The position numbers were made by a program, and so were the translations under genes. This document shows positions 1-9,367 of a stretch of DNA of 64,000 nucleotides, in pieces (the first letter of the stretch is position 1; each line of letters opens with the position of its first letter). The notes beneath the pieces were generated by a model. That model saw only the letters and a program-made list of their open reading frames with translations, had not been told where the DNA came from and made no database searches. Source of the DNA: a candidate division KSB1 bacterium. Its GTDB lineage: Bacteria > Zhuqueibacterota > Zhuqueibacteria > Zhuqueibacterales > Zhuqueibacteraceae. The stretch covers positions 62,001-126,000 of the forward strand of contig JAPDQB010000007.1 in NCBI GenBank assembly GCA_034506175.1, in the 5' to 3' direction.

Positions 1-2847
1 CTCGACACGTAGAATCTCGGGCTGTAATTCGATATACAAATTGCGATAATGATTGGGTTCCAGTTCGGACATCTTAATCGCAACAAGCTGCCCGTGACAA
101 TTGCTCCGATTGCAGATGTTTTTTACTGCCACATGCTGCAATCTGCCACAGACGAGGCAACGATAGATGGTGTCCTCATCCGTCACCAATCGAATTCGCC
201 ACCAATCAGGATTCAAGCGTTTGGCGTCGGTGATCTCATAAAAAATGGCTTCATGTGAAGATCGAGCTTTTTGATCTGTTTCTGAGAATGATTGCCAAAT
301 AGCGCGCAAGACCTCACCCGCTTTTGTTCGTGCAGCAGATTTTTCCATTCCGGCATGCTCGAAGAGTTTAGCCAGCCAGCGCGCTCTTCTCCCTCTGAGA
401 CCGTCCCAGCTACGGACAAAATGTTGGCTTCCAGGTTCGCCGATACGAATTTTCATTTGCGGCGATTGCAGCCCGAGGTCTTTCCAATTTAAGTTGACGA
501 GCGGTGGCAGATTTAGGTTGACAGCTTTATCAAGCCGAACGAAATTCAGTAAAGTTTCCAGTAGAATGAGCTTTTCCGAGTCGGATAAATCCAATGGCAA
601 ATCATTCAAAAAGCTTTCAAGCTTAAACCAAGAGGGCCATTTCATGACATAACGAATCAGGCCAACGCCTTCCAGGGATTGATTCGTTTCTTCAGCTAAA
701 AATTCAGAGTAGATTTGTTTCCAAATTGTGTTTGCTCGCTCGAGGTCGCCTGTAGTTTCCCGAAATAGGCGATGTTCTTCGTAGGAATTAGACAAAACAC
801 TGGCAAGTTCGCTAAAAGTGATTGGACCAGTGGGAGCAAGTTTCCTGAGCGCATTCAAAATCAAGACACGTGAAAGGAGGTTTTGATAACTATCGTCAAG
901 ATACCAGGCAAAAAAAGCAGCCTGTTGCCGACTATCGGCAAATGCCAAAATTTTCTTTTTTTCTACGGACAAATTTTGCACAAGAGCTGTGGCAATGACG
1001 GCGTTGGGGCCATCCGAGCCGTGCACGATTTCGCGTACGGGGTCTGCAGCTTGATAACCACAGGCTGCGCACTTCGAAATCTGATCTGGATGCTTTTTTG
1101 AGGCATCCTGCTGTTCAACTAATATGCTTGTCGTATGGTTACAAGCCAGTGGTGTGGGATGTCGCGAAATCACGGCACAAGTCAAACAAAGCTGATACAG
1201 ATTGTTTCGGTTGAGTTCTTCCTCGTCGTTTTGTTCAACAAATGAAAGATCAACAGGCCGGAAAAAATTGGCACCAAAATCGATATCTCCAGGGTCACGT
1301 ATGGCCTCGCTTAATCTACCGTTGCTTACTTTGCCAACAAGATAGTGCTGTCCACATTCCCGACAAATTGCGATTTCAAAAAAAGCATATCCTTTCTGCA
1401 CGCTCGTTCGATCCAGCAAGATTTTTTGTGTGAGAGGCTGATCCTTTGTACCTGCGAGCGATAGATATGCTCCCTCCAATGAGCGGAGGAAAAAATGGAA
1501 ACGTGCTGTCAACAGAGGCGAGCCATCAACTGGATTCTGCGCAGCGGCCAACAGACGAATGAGCCGAATTAAAGCGTCGATTTGTTTCCGTTCCTCAAGT
1601 TTGGGAAAAATATTTAACGCGACGTCCTCAACCTTTATTGCTTGCCCTGTCACTTGTTCGAGTAACTTAGTTGTGCGAGAATCGTTGTGAAGAATAATGT
1701 AAATAGCCTCTTCCCACTTGCAAGCCTTAGCCAAATCGATCCCATGCTGTGCAGCAAGCGAAGACAATTTCACCTTCATTTCTGCAATCGAATTTGGCTG
1801 TGTACTTTCCAACAGTTCATAGTCTTCAGGTAATAACGTATATCGATGTCCCCCTATTAATTCTTCAAATTTTCCTGTAATGATATGCTCTGGCTCAAAA
1901 GTTTCCCCAAATAAGTCCTTCGCAAATTGTGCCACACGGCCAACATCTTTGTTGTCACTTGCCAAAGTTGCACTAGTCGCAATACATTGAAACCCCTTCT
2001 GTCGTCCTCCTTCACACAATCGTTGCTTCAGGCGGCGGAGCAGCATACCCATTTCCATGCCTTTCGTGCCACGGTATTGATGTGCTTCGTCCAACACAAT
2101 GAATTTCCACCATTGAGCGTTGCCGTTATCAAAAAGTGGAGTATCTTGGGGGCGAAGCAACATGAATTCGAGCATCGAATAATTCGTCAATAGAATATGA
2201 GGTGGGGTGGCGCGCATTTGTTCGCGAAACACCAATTCACCTGGCAGTCTATTATCCCAAGCTTCGCGGGCATTTCGATATTGATCATTGCGGTCTTCAG
2301 GAGTGTCACCGACATATTGGCCAAAAGTAAATCGAAATCTCGAATGATGTGCTTCCAGTTTTCTACAAATTTCTCCTAAACGTTCACGTTGGTCAAAAGC
2401 CAAGGCATTCATCGGATAAAGAACGAGAGCGCGTACACCGTTTCCTAACTGACCAGACACAAATTCTTTGTACAGATGAAGCAAAATGGGCAACAAGAAA
2501 GCCTCGGTTTTGCCGCTGCCTGTTCCTGTAGCGATGACGACATTCTTGCCCTGCTCCGTAAATCGGATTGAGTTTTCTTGATGGCAATACAACTGGCGTT
2601 CGCCATCCACAGCTTGCACGAAGCCTTGTTCCGGCTCAAATCCGAGAATTGCTGTGAGAATCTCAGCAGTTTTGTTGGCTCTTTTGAAAATGGGCGTGGC
2701 TTCTAAATAAGGACCATTGGAAAGATGTCCGGTGTTAAGCGCTTCCCCAAATGATCTGCGCAGACCATCATCTTTGAAATAGAACATGGTTTTAAGATAT
2801 TGCAGATATTTCTCTTCAACCTTTTCAGCAAGAATATAAGGATTCAT
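1..2847 (-). CDS. DEAD/DEAH-box superfamily 2 helicase, DUF1998-helicase type, 3' end outside window
   Basis: An open frame of 949 codons with no stop runs from the ATG at 2847 to base 1, so the C-terminus lies outside the window. Helicase motifs are clear: Walker A GTGSGKTE (residues 108-115), a YPMNALAFDQ motif (near 144), TNYSMLE (221-227), DEAH (253-256) and SAT (292-294). After an insert carrying zinc-type CxxC pairs (495/498, 554/557, 593/596) comes the motif FADSRQQAAFFA (636-647). This motif and the inserts resemble the large helicases that often end in a DUF1998 domain and occur in defence loci (DISARM DrmA/DrmB, Druantia DruE, DpdJ). The exact family is not settled. Another CxxC pair lies close to the left edge. 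The gene starts 28 nt after the zinc-finger gene in the same direction, so one operon with the two upstream genes is likely. Confidence 0.88.
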   Translation of the reverse strand, partial: MNPYILAEKVEEKYLQYLKTMFYFKDDGLRRSFGEALNTGHLSNGPYLEATPIFKRANKTAEILTAILGFEPEQGFVQAVDGERQLYCHQENSIRFTEQGKNVVIATGTGSGKTEAFLLPILLHLYKEFVSGQLGNGVRALVLYPMNALAFDQRERLGEICRKLEAHHSRFRFTFGQYVGDTPEDRNDQYRNAREAWDNRLPGELVFREQMRATPPHILLTNYSMLEFMLLRPQDTPLFDNGNAQWWKFIVLDEAHQYRGTKGMEMGMLLRRLKQRLCEGGRQKGFQCIATSATLASDNKDVGRVAQFAKDLFGETFEPEHIITGKFEELIGGHRYTLLPEDYELLESTQPNSIAEMKVKLSSLAAQHGIDLAKACKWEEAIYIILHNDSRTTKLLEQVTGQAIKVEDVALNIFPKLEERKQIDALIRLIRLLAAAQNPVDGSPLLTARFHFFLRSLEGAYLSLAGTKDQPLTQKILLDRTSVQKGYAFFEIAICRECGQHYLVGKVSNGRLSEAIRDPGDIDFGANFFRPVDLSFVEQNDEEELNRNNLYQLCLTCAVISRHPTPLACNHTTSILVEQQDASKKHPDQISKCAACGYQAADPVREIVHGSDGPNAVIATALVQNLSVEKKKILAFADSRQQAAFFAWYLDDSYQNLLSRVLILNALRKLAPTGPITFSELASVLSNSYEEHRLFRETTGDLERANTIWKQIYSEFLAEETNQSLEGVGLIRYVMKWPSWFKLESFLNDLPLDLSDSEKLILLETLLNFVRLDKAVNLNLPPLVNLNWKDLGLQSPQMKIRIGEPGSQHFVRSWDGLRGRRARWLAKLFEHAGMEKSAARTKAGEVLRAIWQSFSETDQKARSSHEAIFYEITDAKRLNPDWWRIRLVTDEDTIYRCLVCGRLQHVAVKNICNRSNCHGQLVAIKMSELEPNHYRNLYIELQPEILRVE

Positions 2848-2875
2848 TTTCGGCCTAAGGGTATTTTAAGTGACG

Positions 2876-4876
2876 TCATTTCCACTCAAGAATTTCATTT
2901 CGATGAGATTGCAGCAAATGGGCAAAAATTTCTTCATTCAAACCACTTTCAGGCTTTTTGTAGAAGTTATGGCAGTAGAGACATTCGACCCAGATCGGAA
3001 GATTGGATATGTGAACTGAGCGAATTTCTTCCGCGTCTTCAACGACGCGAAAACGTATTTGAAAGTAACCGCCGTGGGCTTGTCTTCGGGCATCCACACA
3101 TTCACGTTGGATATGATCGATGATGGTGCTGGTGGGATTGTCTGCAAATGAAGTGGCATTGACGAAATGTTGAGGATTATACCCACATTGATAAATTATT
3201 TGAGGGAATTGTTGACCGTATAAGCCATTTTTTTGCGCTTCACCGTAAGGCAAAACCCTGTAGCCATGTGGAGAGTGAGTTTTTCTGAAATGAGATTCTG
3301 CATTGTGCAAATCTTGCGACACAAATGAGCAACCAGAAATTTTGCAGTGCCAAGTCTTCGTTTTGATTTCAAGCGCAGCAACTTTGTGTTCGCGCTTCGA
3401 ATCCCAGATCCATAAATAGAAAATTGCACCATTTTTACGAAGCTCCTCAGCATCACAAAACTCTCGTAAGGCAATTGGAAATATTCCTCTTTTGCGGCGA
3501 AGTTTTCGAGGTTTGAAACCAGCATGAATTGAATCGATGTAGGTGGCCTCTGGTATATGCACCCAAAGCGCTTCTGATGAAGTAGCTGCAAAGCGTGATT
3601 CTTCAATTTCAATCGGTTTGTTTTGCCAACTCATTCTAGGTTCTCCGGCATGGATATTTGCGATTCCCCACCGAAGTCGATTGGGGTCAAAATGATGAAG
3701 AGGAATTGCATGCCGACCGAAACTAATCCAATTGCATGTTATTTCAACTCCCCTGGCAGTTTTAAAGCGGGGAAAATCTTCCGTCTTTTGATCAACATGT
3801 ATCAAATAGCCTTGCCAACGATCAACGGCAAGTAGTTCTTGTTCTTGAAACACAAAACAAGGGGAGGTGAGATTCAAGCATTTCCAACTTGCAGGAACGA
3901 CTAAGAGACTGATTCCAGCAGTTACCCGTTTCGCCAAACGCCCGCGATTCAGGCTTTCGTCTGATAACTTAAACCAAATGATCTTTCGCGGAATGTTAAA
4001 TGCCGAACACTCGTCGCCGTTTTCGTTGAAAAATCGCCAAGAAATACCATATCTCTCGCAAAGAGTAGGTGGCAGGAAGGCATTTGTGTGATTAAAGATT
4101 TTCAGTGCAACTAGTGGAGCAAAATCTCGCCAGTTTTGAATCACTGAAACAATCTTGATATTGACAATGTGGATCCTTGCTTTGATCGTGGTGCTACTGA
4201 ACTTTTCAAATTTGATTAAGGTGGCTAATAACTGTGAAGCCTCGAGAATCTCACAGTGTGGTATTTGTAAAACAGATTCGATCTTGACGGTTGTGCCCTC
4301 GTCAAGATGGCCTTCATAGTATTGCACGACACCCCTATTCACAACTATTTCATTTGGATCGATTTGATTAACTTGCGCATTGATAATTCCATTAGCCCGA
4401 TCCACACCGGAAAAAACGGTTGGTGTGACCCCTGTGGAAATTAAGGTTAACCCATGACCCTCGAAATTATCGAACGACAACGGCTGGACTACCGCGTGCT
4501 TCAGTTTGAATCCATCGGCCCGAAGAATATTGATTCTCCACGGATTTGCACAGCTAAAAATAGAAGGAATGATAAGTTCGTGGCCGACTTTGACGGTGGC
4601 ACAATCAATTGATTCAATTGGGACAGCATTTATCCGTGGGGACAAAAAATGGCAACTCGATAAAAAAACAGGCAAGCTCTCAAAAGTAACGGCCTTCATG
4701 TTCAGCCGTTTAATGGCGGGTGCTATGGCAAGCTCACTCTCTACGAGCACAATCTTTGGCGGTTTTTCGCCGGTAGGCCGGCTGACTTTCAAACAACGCG
4801 CGCTGACCCGAGGTACAAGCACACGATGAACTTGCGGCTTTGCGAAAGGAAAGAGCCTATGTATCAACTCTTTCAT
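2876..4876 (-). CDS. Unknown 666-aa protein with two C-terminal C2H2 zinc fingers, helicase-operon partner
   Basis: I do not recognise the family. The first 500 residues are mixed alpha/beta with no signal peptide or membrane segment, so it is probably cytoplasmic. The C-terminus has two zinc-finger patterns: C511-x4-C516-x12-H529-x4-H534, which matches the classical C2H2 spacing, and C632-x2-C635-x17-H653-x4-H658. A degenerate Cys/His stretch lies between them. C2H2 fingers are uncommon in bacteria and suggest nucleic-acid binding. The start ATG overlaps the stop of the 169-aa upstream gene (4873-4876), indicating translational coupling. The helicase follows 28 nt downstream. By context this may be the recognition or adaptor subunit of a helicase-based system; that is inference. 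Long antisense frames exist here but lack domain sense. Confidence 0.8.
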   Translation of the reverse strand: MKELIHRLFPFAKPQVHRVLVPRVSARCLKVSRPTGEKPPKIVLVESELAIAPAIKRLNMKAVTFESLPVFLSSCHFLSPRINAVPIESIDCATVKVGHELIIPSIFSCANPWRINILRADGFKLKHAVVQPLSFDNFEGHGLTLISTGVTPTVFSGVDRANGIINAQVNQIDPNEIVVNRGVVQYYEGHLDEGTTVKIESVLQIPHCEILEASQLLATLIKFEKFSSTTIKARIHIVNIKIVSVIQNWRDFAPLVALKIFNHTNAFLPPTLCERYGISWRFFNENGDECSAFNIPRKIIWFKLSDESLNRGRLAKRVTAGISLLVVPASWKCLNLTSPCFVFQEQELLAVDRWQGYLIHVDQKTEDFPRFKTARGVEITCNWISFGRHAIPLHHFDPNRLRWGIANIHAGEPRMSWQNKPIEIEESRFAATSSEALWVHIPEATYIDSIHAGFKPRKLRRKRGIFPIALREFCDAEELRKNGAIFYLWIWDSKREHKVAALEIKTKTWHCKISGCSFVSQDLHNAESHFRKTHSPHGYRVLPYGEAQKNGLYGQQFPQIIYQCGYNPQHFVNATSFADNPTSTIIDHIQRECVDARRQAHGGYFQIRFRVVEDAEEIRSVHISNLPIWVECLYCHNFYKKPESGLNEEIFAHLLQSHRNEILEWK

Positions 4877-5382
4877 GACGACGGGGGTGGGTTGGTCGAG
4901 TCTTTGGTGGATTGCTGATTCGGCTCCCGACTGTGCACTTGAAGAATCACTTTTTGAATGCGCTCAAATGGTTCGAAGAGATTTTGCTTTTGCGAAATTT
5001 TCTTGAGTTCTGCAATAGAACCGTTTTGATTTTCCGAAATGCTTTGAACTTCGTTCCTTGCTGATATCAAAACGACAGGATAATCAAGAGCGCCTTCCAG
5101 ATACTGAAAGATGTCCAGGTCTTTGGTAATTACCGCATCTGGTTTTTCTGCTAGAGCCTCCAACAAAGGTTTGCCAAAAACTTCAACCTTCAAGTGGCGC
5201 TCAAAAATAGCGCCGTAAAGTAACTTTTGGGCGGTCGTGGGGCGAACACAATCGGTCAGATGAAATTCAAGTGGAACGGTATCCGGCTTTGTAAGCAAAA
5301 CACCGGCGCGGAGAGCTTTGCCATCTTCCAAAGCGATAATATCAAAAAAAGCCAAGCGATTGATATTCATTGTTGAACTCAA
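4873..5382 (-). CDS. Unknown 169-aa protein, first gene of the helicase operon
   Basis: The family is not recognised. The protein begins MSSTMNINRLAFFDI and has an alpha/beta N-terminal half (about residues 8-115) with several hydrophobic strands, including a PDAVITKD segment. That layout loosely recalls RNase H-like or Rossmann-like folds, but I cannot assign one. The C-terminal 50 residues are polar and end in a Pro/Ser-rich tail, probably disordered. No signal peptide or membrane helix is present. Its stop overlaps the start of the zinc-finger gene by 4 nt, so the two are translationally coupled and precede the helicase. An alternative start four codons later (MNINR) is possible. Its position suggests a small accessory subunit. 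Confidence 0.7.
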   Translation of the reverse strand: MSSTMNINRLAFFDIIALEDGKALRAGVLLTKPDTVPLEFHLTDCVRPTTAQKLLYGAIFERHLKVEVFGKPLLEALAEKPDAVITKDLDIFQYLEGALDYPVVLISARNEVQSISENQNGSIAELKKISQKQNLFEPFERIQKVILQVHSREPNQQSTKDSTNPPPSS

Positions 5383-5784
5383 TTATTAAGAAAACCCCAA
5401 AATGAATAACCATAAACTAAGATAGGCTCCGTCGGCTGAAAACAATTTTAAAAATCGAACATTAAACCCGTTGGGTTTTAGAAGCGCCTCTCGACAAGTC
5501 AATACTCAAAATTAGTATACCAGCGAACGATTGATTCGCGGAGGATATTTGCAAGGAAAGTCTTTAATTTTTAAATATCTGAAGCGCTGGTATTGACATC
5601 AAGCGACGCTGGTTGGCTTGCTTATGAAAGCCCCGGTTTCGACTTGGGTTTATTTTAATTTCAGGGACTCGAGTGGATGAAATTCAAAGCGGAGAACTCA
5701 TTGCATTTCACTTTTCTGAGAAAATTTGAGAAAAAATTCTCACTTTATAATAAATATATCCGTGTGAAAGGTTTTACTTTTGTT
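5383..5784. other. Intergenic region upstream of the helicase operon
   Basis: AT-rich spacer between the start of the helicase operon and a possible gene remnant. It must hold the operon promoter on the minus strand, but I see no convincing -35/-10 pair. A small hairpin with AAACCC/GGGTTT arms and a GTT loop lies at about 5464-5478. A plus-strand frame starting at 5677 has no domain features and runs antisense to the remnant, so I do not call it. Confidence 0.5.
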
Positions 5785-5991
5785 CTACTGCTCCGCCACC
5801 ACGATCAAAAATTTTTTTTTGTTGATTTCCACCGGACGCAATGCCAAATCCTTGAGCATAGTCAAGATCATCTCTTCGGTGATGAAATGCACGCGCATGT
5901 GCGGAGGGAATCGCTGAGCTTTATTATATTCCAGCGCCATCTCTTTGAAAAGCTCGAAATGATGAACGAAATTGTAGAATGAAATAATCAT
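5785..5991 (-). CDS. Short 68-aa ORF, possible C-terminal remnant of a SAM-dependent methyltransferase
   Basis: The frame encodes 68 residues and starts 51 nt after the stop of the DPM-like glycosyltransferase, on the same strand. Its pattern (hydrophobic helix, HFITEEMI, then a basic strand KKKFLIVVAEQ) resembles the last third of small class I methyltransferases found in glycan loci, where a THxxxFT-type motif precedes the final strands. The SAM-binding N-terminal half is absent. It may therefore be a decayed fragment, or an unrelated small protein. No clear ribosome-binding site is seen. Confidence 0.35.
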   Translation of the reverse strand: MIISFYNFVHHFELFKEMALEYNKAQRFPPHMRVHFITEEMILTMLKDLALRPVEINKKKFLIVVAEQ

Positions 5992-6042
5992 TACGCCTTA
6001 TTATAATTTGAAGTTCAACTTTTTATTTAAGAAAAAGGTTTG

Positions 6043-6729
6043 TCACGCTTTGATTTTGTATTTGATGATACACCACAATGCCCGGAGGCCGTCTTTGAGC
6101 TTGATTTTTTTGCCTTCCTCGTAGGTGCGGCCATAATACGAAATCCCCACCTCATAGATCCGGCAACGCTTTTTGGCGATTTTGGCGGTCACTTCCGGCT
6201 CGAACCCGAAGCGCTGCTCTTCCAACCTCAAGCTTTGGATAAGCTCGCGGCGAAACACCTTGTAACCGGTTTCGATATCGGACAGATTCAAATCCGTAAA
6301 CATATTGGAGAGCAGCGTCAACAGCTTGTTGCCGACGTAATGCCAAAAAAACAGCACCCGGTGCTCGGAGGCGCCCATGAAGCGCGAGCCATACACGACG
6401 TCGGCGTTGCCCTCGAGAATCGGCTTGATCAGGCGAGGGTACTCCGCCGGGTTGTATTCCAAATCGGCATCTTGGATGATGACGATGTCGCCGCGTGCGA
6501 CTTGGATGCCGGTGCGCAAAGCGGCGCCTTTGCCGCGGTTGCGCTCATGAAAAATAATCCGCAGCGCCGGATCGTTCATGGCCTTGAGGATTTCTCGCGT
6601 CCCGTCGGTAGAGCCGTCATCGACCACAATGATTTCTTTGTCGATTTCGACGCGTTTGATTCGCCGCAGAATTTCAGGAATCGTGCGGATTTCGTTATAG
6701 ACCGGAACAACGACAGAGAGTAAAGGCAT
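6043..6729 (-). CDS. Glycosyltransferase family 2, dolichyl/polyprenyl-phosphate sugar synthase-like
   Basis: A 228-aa GT-A enzyme. It begins [13 protein letters not shown], followed by the nucleotide-binding [10 protein letters not shown] (residues 35-44) and the metal-binding QDADLEYNP (about 86-94), then GSRFMG and the ETGYK/FRRE region typical of dolichol-phosphate mannosyltransferase-like GT2 proteins. No C-terminal membrane helices follow, as in the soluble DPM1 type. It would transfer a sugar from an NDP-sugar to a polyprenyl-phosphate carrier on the cytoplasmic face. The GT39-type transferase lies immediately upstream (18-nt spacing), and such enzymes use polyprenyl-phosphate sugars as donors. 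The pair is therefore probably one donor/acceptor module. The exact sugar cannot be told. Confidence 0.9.
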   Translation of the reverse strand: MPLLSVVVPVYNEIRTIPEILRRIKRVEIDKEIIVVDDGSTDGTREILKAMNDPALRIIFHERNRGKGAALRTGIQVARGDIVIIQDADLEYNPAEYPRLIKPILEGNADVVYGSRFMGASEHRVLFFWHYVGNKLLTLLSNMFTDLNLSDIETGYKVFRRELIQSLRLEEQRFGFEPEVTAKIAKKRCRIYEVGISYYGRTYEEGKKIKLKDGLRALWCIIKYKIKA

Positions 6730-6747
6730 GGCGGGTCGTCTGGCTCC

Positions 6748-8325
6748 TTAAAGGGATTTGAAAATAATCAGAATCTTGTTTTGGCGATTGGGGATGCGGC
6801 GCACTTCCCGGTAATTCATGTCAAGCGCAGCGCCATAAGGCGCCGCGGACAGCTCATTTTCTTTTCCAAAAAAAATGAAGTACCGGTAGAATCTTTGTTC
6901 AAATTTGGCGGCTATTTCTTCCGGTTTGTCCTCGAGGTAAATGGTGTAAACATCGAATTCCGGAAGATAATAGTTCACCGTCGGCAGATAGCCAAAACTC
7001 ACCAGCACCCGATCATCGTGACGGCCCTCGCTTTGCAGTACTTGAAAGGCGGTCCGGAACGGCGACACATCTTCGCGCCGCTCAAAGCGCTCGAACGCGA
7101 TGTTGCCAATTGCAATCGCAACCATTGCTATCGCCACGGCCCGCTGCCGAATTACAGCGCCGCCGCGGCCTTGATGTTGACTCCAATGAACCAGACCTGC
7201 TGCTGCGAAAATCAATAAAAGCGGATAAAGCGAAAGCACGTAGGTGTTGAAGGCCGCTTTATTGAGGAGGTTCACGAAAAAGATTACGATCGGATAAATG
7301 AGCAAAGGAAGCAGGGCTTTTTCCAATTGCTTGGAAAGAAAACCATAAAGGCCGAATCCGGCGCCAAAAATAATCACGATAAATTCAACCGGATCGGCGA
7401 GAAATCGCGACAGACAAATCTGCGCCAGCGATTGCGAGCCGTAAGCCAATTCCTTTTTTACAAATGCAAAATAGGCAAAGAATAAATAGCTTTTGACCGC
7501 CGAGAGCTTGAGAAATCCTGCCGGCCACAGCAGGAAAAAGACCAGCGCTCCGAGCAGCATTCCACCGAAGAAATGGCAGCCGACGAGAAGCTTGCCCCGC
7601 TGCCAGGAGAGAATGTCATTCGGAACCAAAAGAAAACCGAGCAGACACGCCCCGAGCAGAAAGAGCGCATACTCATTGGCCAAAAAAGCCAAGGCCAACA
7701 AGCCGGCAAAGATATAAAAATCCCTGATTCTTCGCGTTTGAAAATATCGTGCCTGCGCGGCGACGGTCATCAGCGCCAGCGCGACGTACAAGGCATGCAC
7801 AGAGATCGCTACGGAGGTGGTGTACATCATCGGGGAGACTGCGACCAGCAGCGCCGAGAGAAAGCCAATCCATTTTCCTTGCTCACCAAAGACCCGGCGC
7901 ACACTCCAGTAGGTGGCGGGAATGATCAACACGGCGCTCAGCAACGCCACTATGCGAAAGACCATCTCGCTCGTTCCCCCAAGACTTCCAGCGATCGCCA
8001 GCAGATAGAACATCAGCGGCGCGTGGTAATGGCGATAAAAATTGATGTCATGGCGCTCGCGGATTTCCTTGGCGAGCGAGCCGTGCTCCCCGAGCAACAC
8101 GTCCCGCGCTCCCTTTTTGAAAAATTCGCCCGTCGGAATCGCGGTGGCGTCAAGATAATTTGCGCGGAAACCTAGCCGGGCCGCGGTGGCGTAATCGGCT
8201 TCGTCGTACTGCAGCAATCCTTTGTCAAGATTGATATAAAGCAGAACGGCGCCGATAAGAGCCGGCAAAAGCCAACCCAGCGGATTCCAGCGCGGCGAGA
8301 ACAAGAAGGCATGCAGGAAGCTCAT
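6748..8325 (-). CDS. GT39/ArnT-like polyprenyl-phosphate-dependent glycosyltransferase, integral membrane
   Basis: A 525-aa polytopic membrane protein with about 10-12 hydrophobic segments. The first large loop carries the acidic motif QYDEADYA (about residues 38-45) of GT-C fold enzymes (ArnT/PMT, PF13231 type). An RHYHAP motif near residue 98 resembles the conserved lumenal loop. The C-terminal 100 residues form a soluble periplasmic domain. The family transfers a sugar from a polyprenyl-phosphate carrier to lipid, protein or glycan in the periplasm. The DPM-like GT2 lies 18 nt downstream and could make the donor. A divergent FkbM gene starts 161 bp upstream, so the intervening AT-rich stretch should hold both promoters. 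Confidence 0.88.
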   Translation of the reverse strand: MSFLHAFLFSPRWNPLGWLLPALIGAVLLYINLDKGLLQYDEADYATAARLGFRANYLDATAIPTGEFFKKGARDVLLGEHGSLAKEIRERHDINFYRHYHAPLMFYLLAIAGSLGGTSEMVFRIVALLSAVLIIPATYWSVRRVFGEQGKWIGFLSALLVAVSPMMYTTSVAISVHALYVALALMTVAAQARYFQTRRIRDFYIFAGLLALAFLANEYALFLLGACLLGFLLVPNDILSWQRGKLLVGCHFFGGMLLGALVFFLLWPAGFLKLSAVKSYLFFAYFAFVKKELAYGSQSLAQICLSRFLADPVEFIVIIFGAGFGLYGFLSKQLEKALLPLLIYPIVIFFVNLLNKAAFNTYVLSLYPLLLIFAAAGLVHWSQHQGRGGAVIRQRAVAIAMVAIAIGNIAFERFERREDVSPFRTAFQVLQSEGRHDDRVLVSFGYLPTVNYYLPEFDVYTIYLEDKPEEIAAKFEQRFYRYFIFFGKENELSAAPYGAALDMNYREVRRIPNRQNKILIIFKSL

Positions 8326-8486
8326 GTTGATGTTGCTTCGGTTTGTGAGACTGGAATGAAATTCTAAAAAATAAGTTCAGAAAAAAATCGGCAAAAATCC
8401 ATATAAATTTCAACTTGCGAATGAGAAAAAAATATGTGAAATTTTATGGTAATGACAATCTTTAAAATAAAAAAAGCTGGTTGGTG

Positions 8487-9290
8487 ATGAAAAATCCTCT
8501 TCACATATATTTGACAAAATTACTCTATTTGGCAAGGCGCTTGGGAATCCGCGGCGCGTTCGTTTTTCTATTCAAAGAAAAATTTTTCCGCGCCTTTTCC
8601 CGCGCCGTGGGCCGGCGGGTAGATTCGTCATCTTATTACCTTTACTCTCCGGAAAGTCAATTTCCGCTTCTCTGCCGAACCAGGAGCAGCGACCGGCAAG
8701 TCTTTGGGCAAATTTTCATCGATCGCGAGTACGGCGGTTTGGATCATCTGCGCCAGCCGAGATTCATTCTCGATTGCGGCGCCAATGTCGGATATGCTGC
8801 GGCTTTTTTTCTGACGCAGTTTCCGCGCGCCAACGTTTTGGCGGTTGAGCCGGATGAGCGGAACTTTGCCGTGCTGCAGCGCAACCTCGCGCCTTATGGA
8901 AACCGCGCGCAAGCGCTGCTTTCGGCCGTGTGGTCCCATCAAACCGGGCTGAAAGTATGCCGGGGCCAATATGGTGATGGACAGGAATGGGCGACTCAAG
9001 TTCGGCCCTGCCTGGAGGGCGAAGGCCCCGATGTGGTAGCCGCTGATATTGGCGCTTTGCTCTCCAGTTCGGGATTTGACCGAATCGATATTTTAAAAAT
9101 GGATGTGGAAGGCGCTGAGGCGGTGGTTTTCTCGAGCAACTATGAATCGTGGATTGACAAGGTCGATTGTTTCATGATCGAGCTGCACGATGAGCGATGC
9201 CGGCAAGCATTTTTTCATGCGCTGGAAGGGCGCGCGTTTACGTTCTCGCGCTCGGGCGAGCTGACCGTGGCGCAGCGCCTGGGATGGTGA
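8487..9290 (+). CDS. FkbM family SAM-dependent methyltransferase
   Basis: A 267-aa protein with the FkbM core: the SAM motif LDCGANVGYAA, then VLAVEPDERN, and the motif ILKMDVEGAE. FkbM enzymes O-methylate sugars or small molecules and are frequent in glycan loci. I use the ATG at 8487; TTG and GTG codons lie 6 and 3 nt upstream, and no strong ribosome-binding site discriminates among them. The gene is the only plus-strand member of the locus, between the GT39 and GT2 genes. Its stop faces the end of the GT2 gene 78 nt away. It likely decorates the surface glycan. Confidence 0.88.
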   Translation: MKNPLHIYLTKLLYLARRLGIRGAFVFLFKEKFFRAFSRAVGRRVDSSSYYLYSPESQFPLLCRTRSSDRQVFGQIFIDREYGGLDHLRQPRFILDCGANVGYAAAFFLTQFPRANVLAVEPDERNFAVLQRNLAPYGNRAQALLSAVWSHQTGLKVCRGQYGDGQEWATQVRPCLEGEGPDVVAADIGALLSSSGFDRIDILKMDVEGAEAVVFSSNYESWIDKVDCFMIELHDERCRQAFFHALEGRAFTFSRSGELTVAQRLGW

Positions 9291-9367
9291 AGACAACCTT
9301 TTCCAGATGTTGATTTAAAAAAGCTCAAAGTGAATTTTGCGCGAAAAAACCTTTCAGATTTTTTCAT

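Noticed and set aside
1-5382. Assignment of the left operon to DISARM or Druantia by name
   Set aside because: No methylase, PLD or DUF1998 gene is visible in the window, and the two partner proteins are not recognised; the helicase C-terminus is outside the window.
5677-5982. Plus-strand 101-codon frame
   Set aside because: It is antisense to the small minus-strand frame, rich in Phe/His without domain pattern, and lacks a ribosome-binding site.
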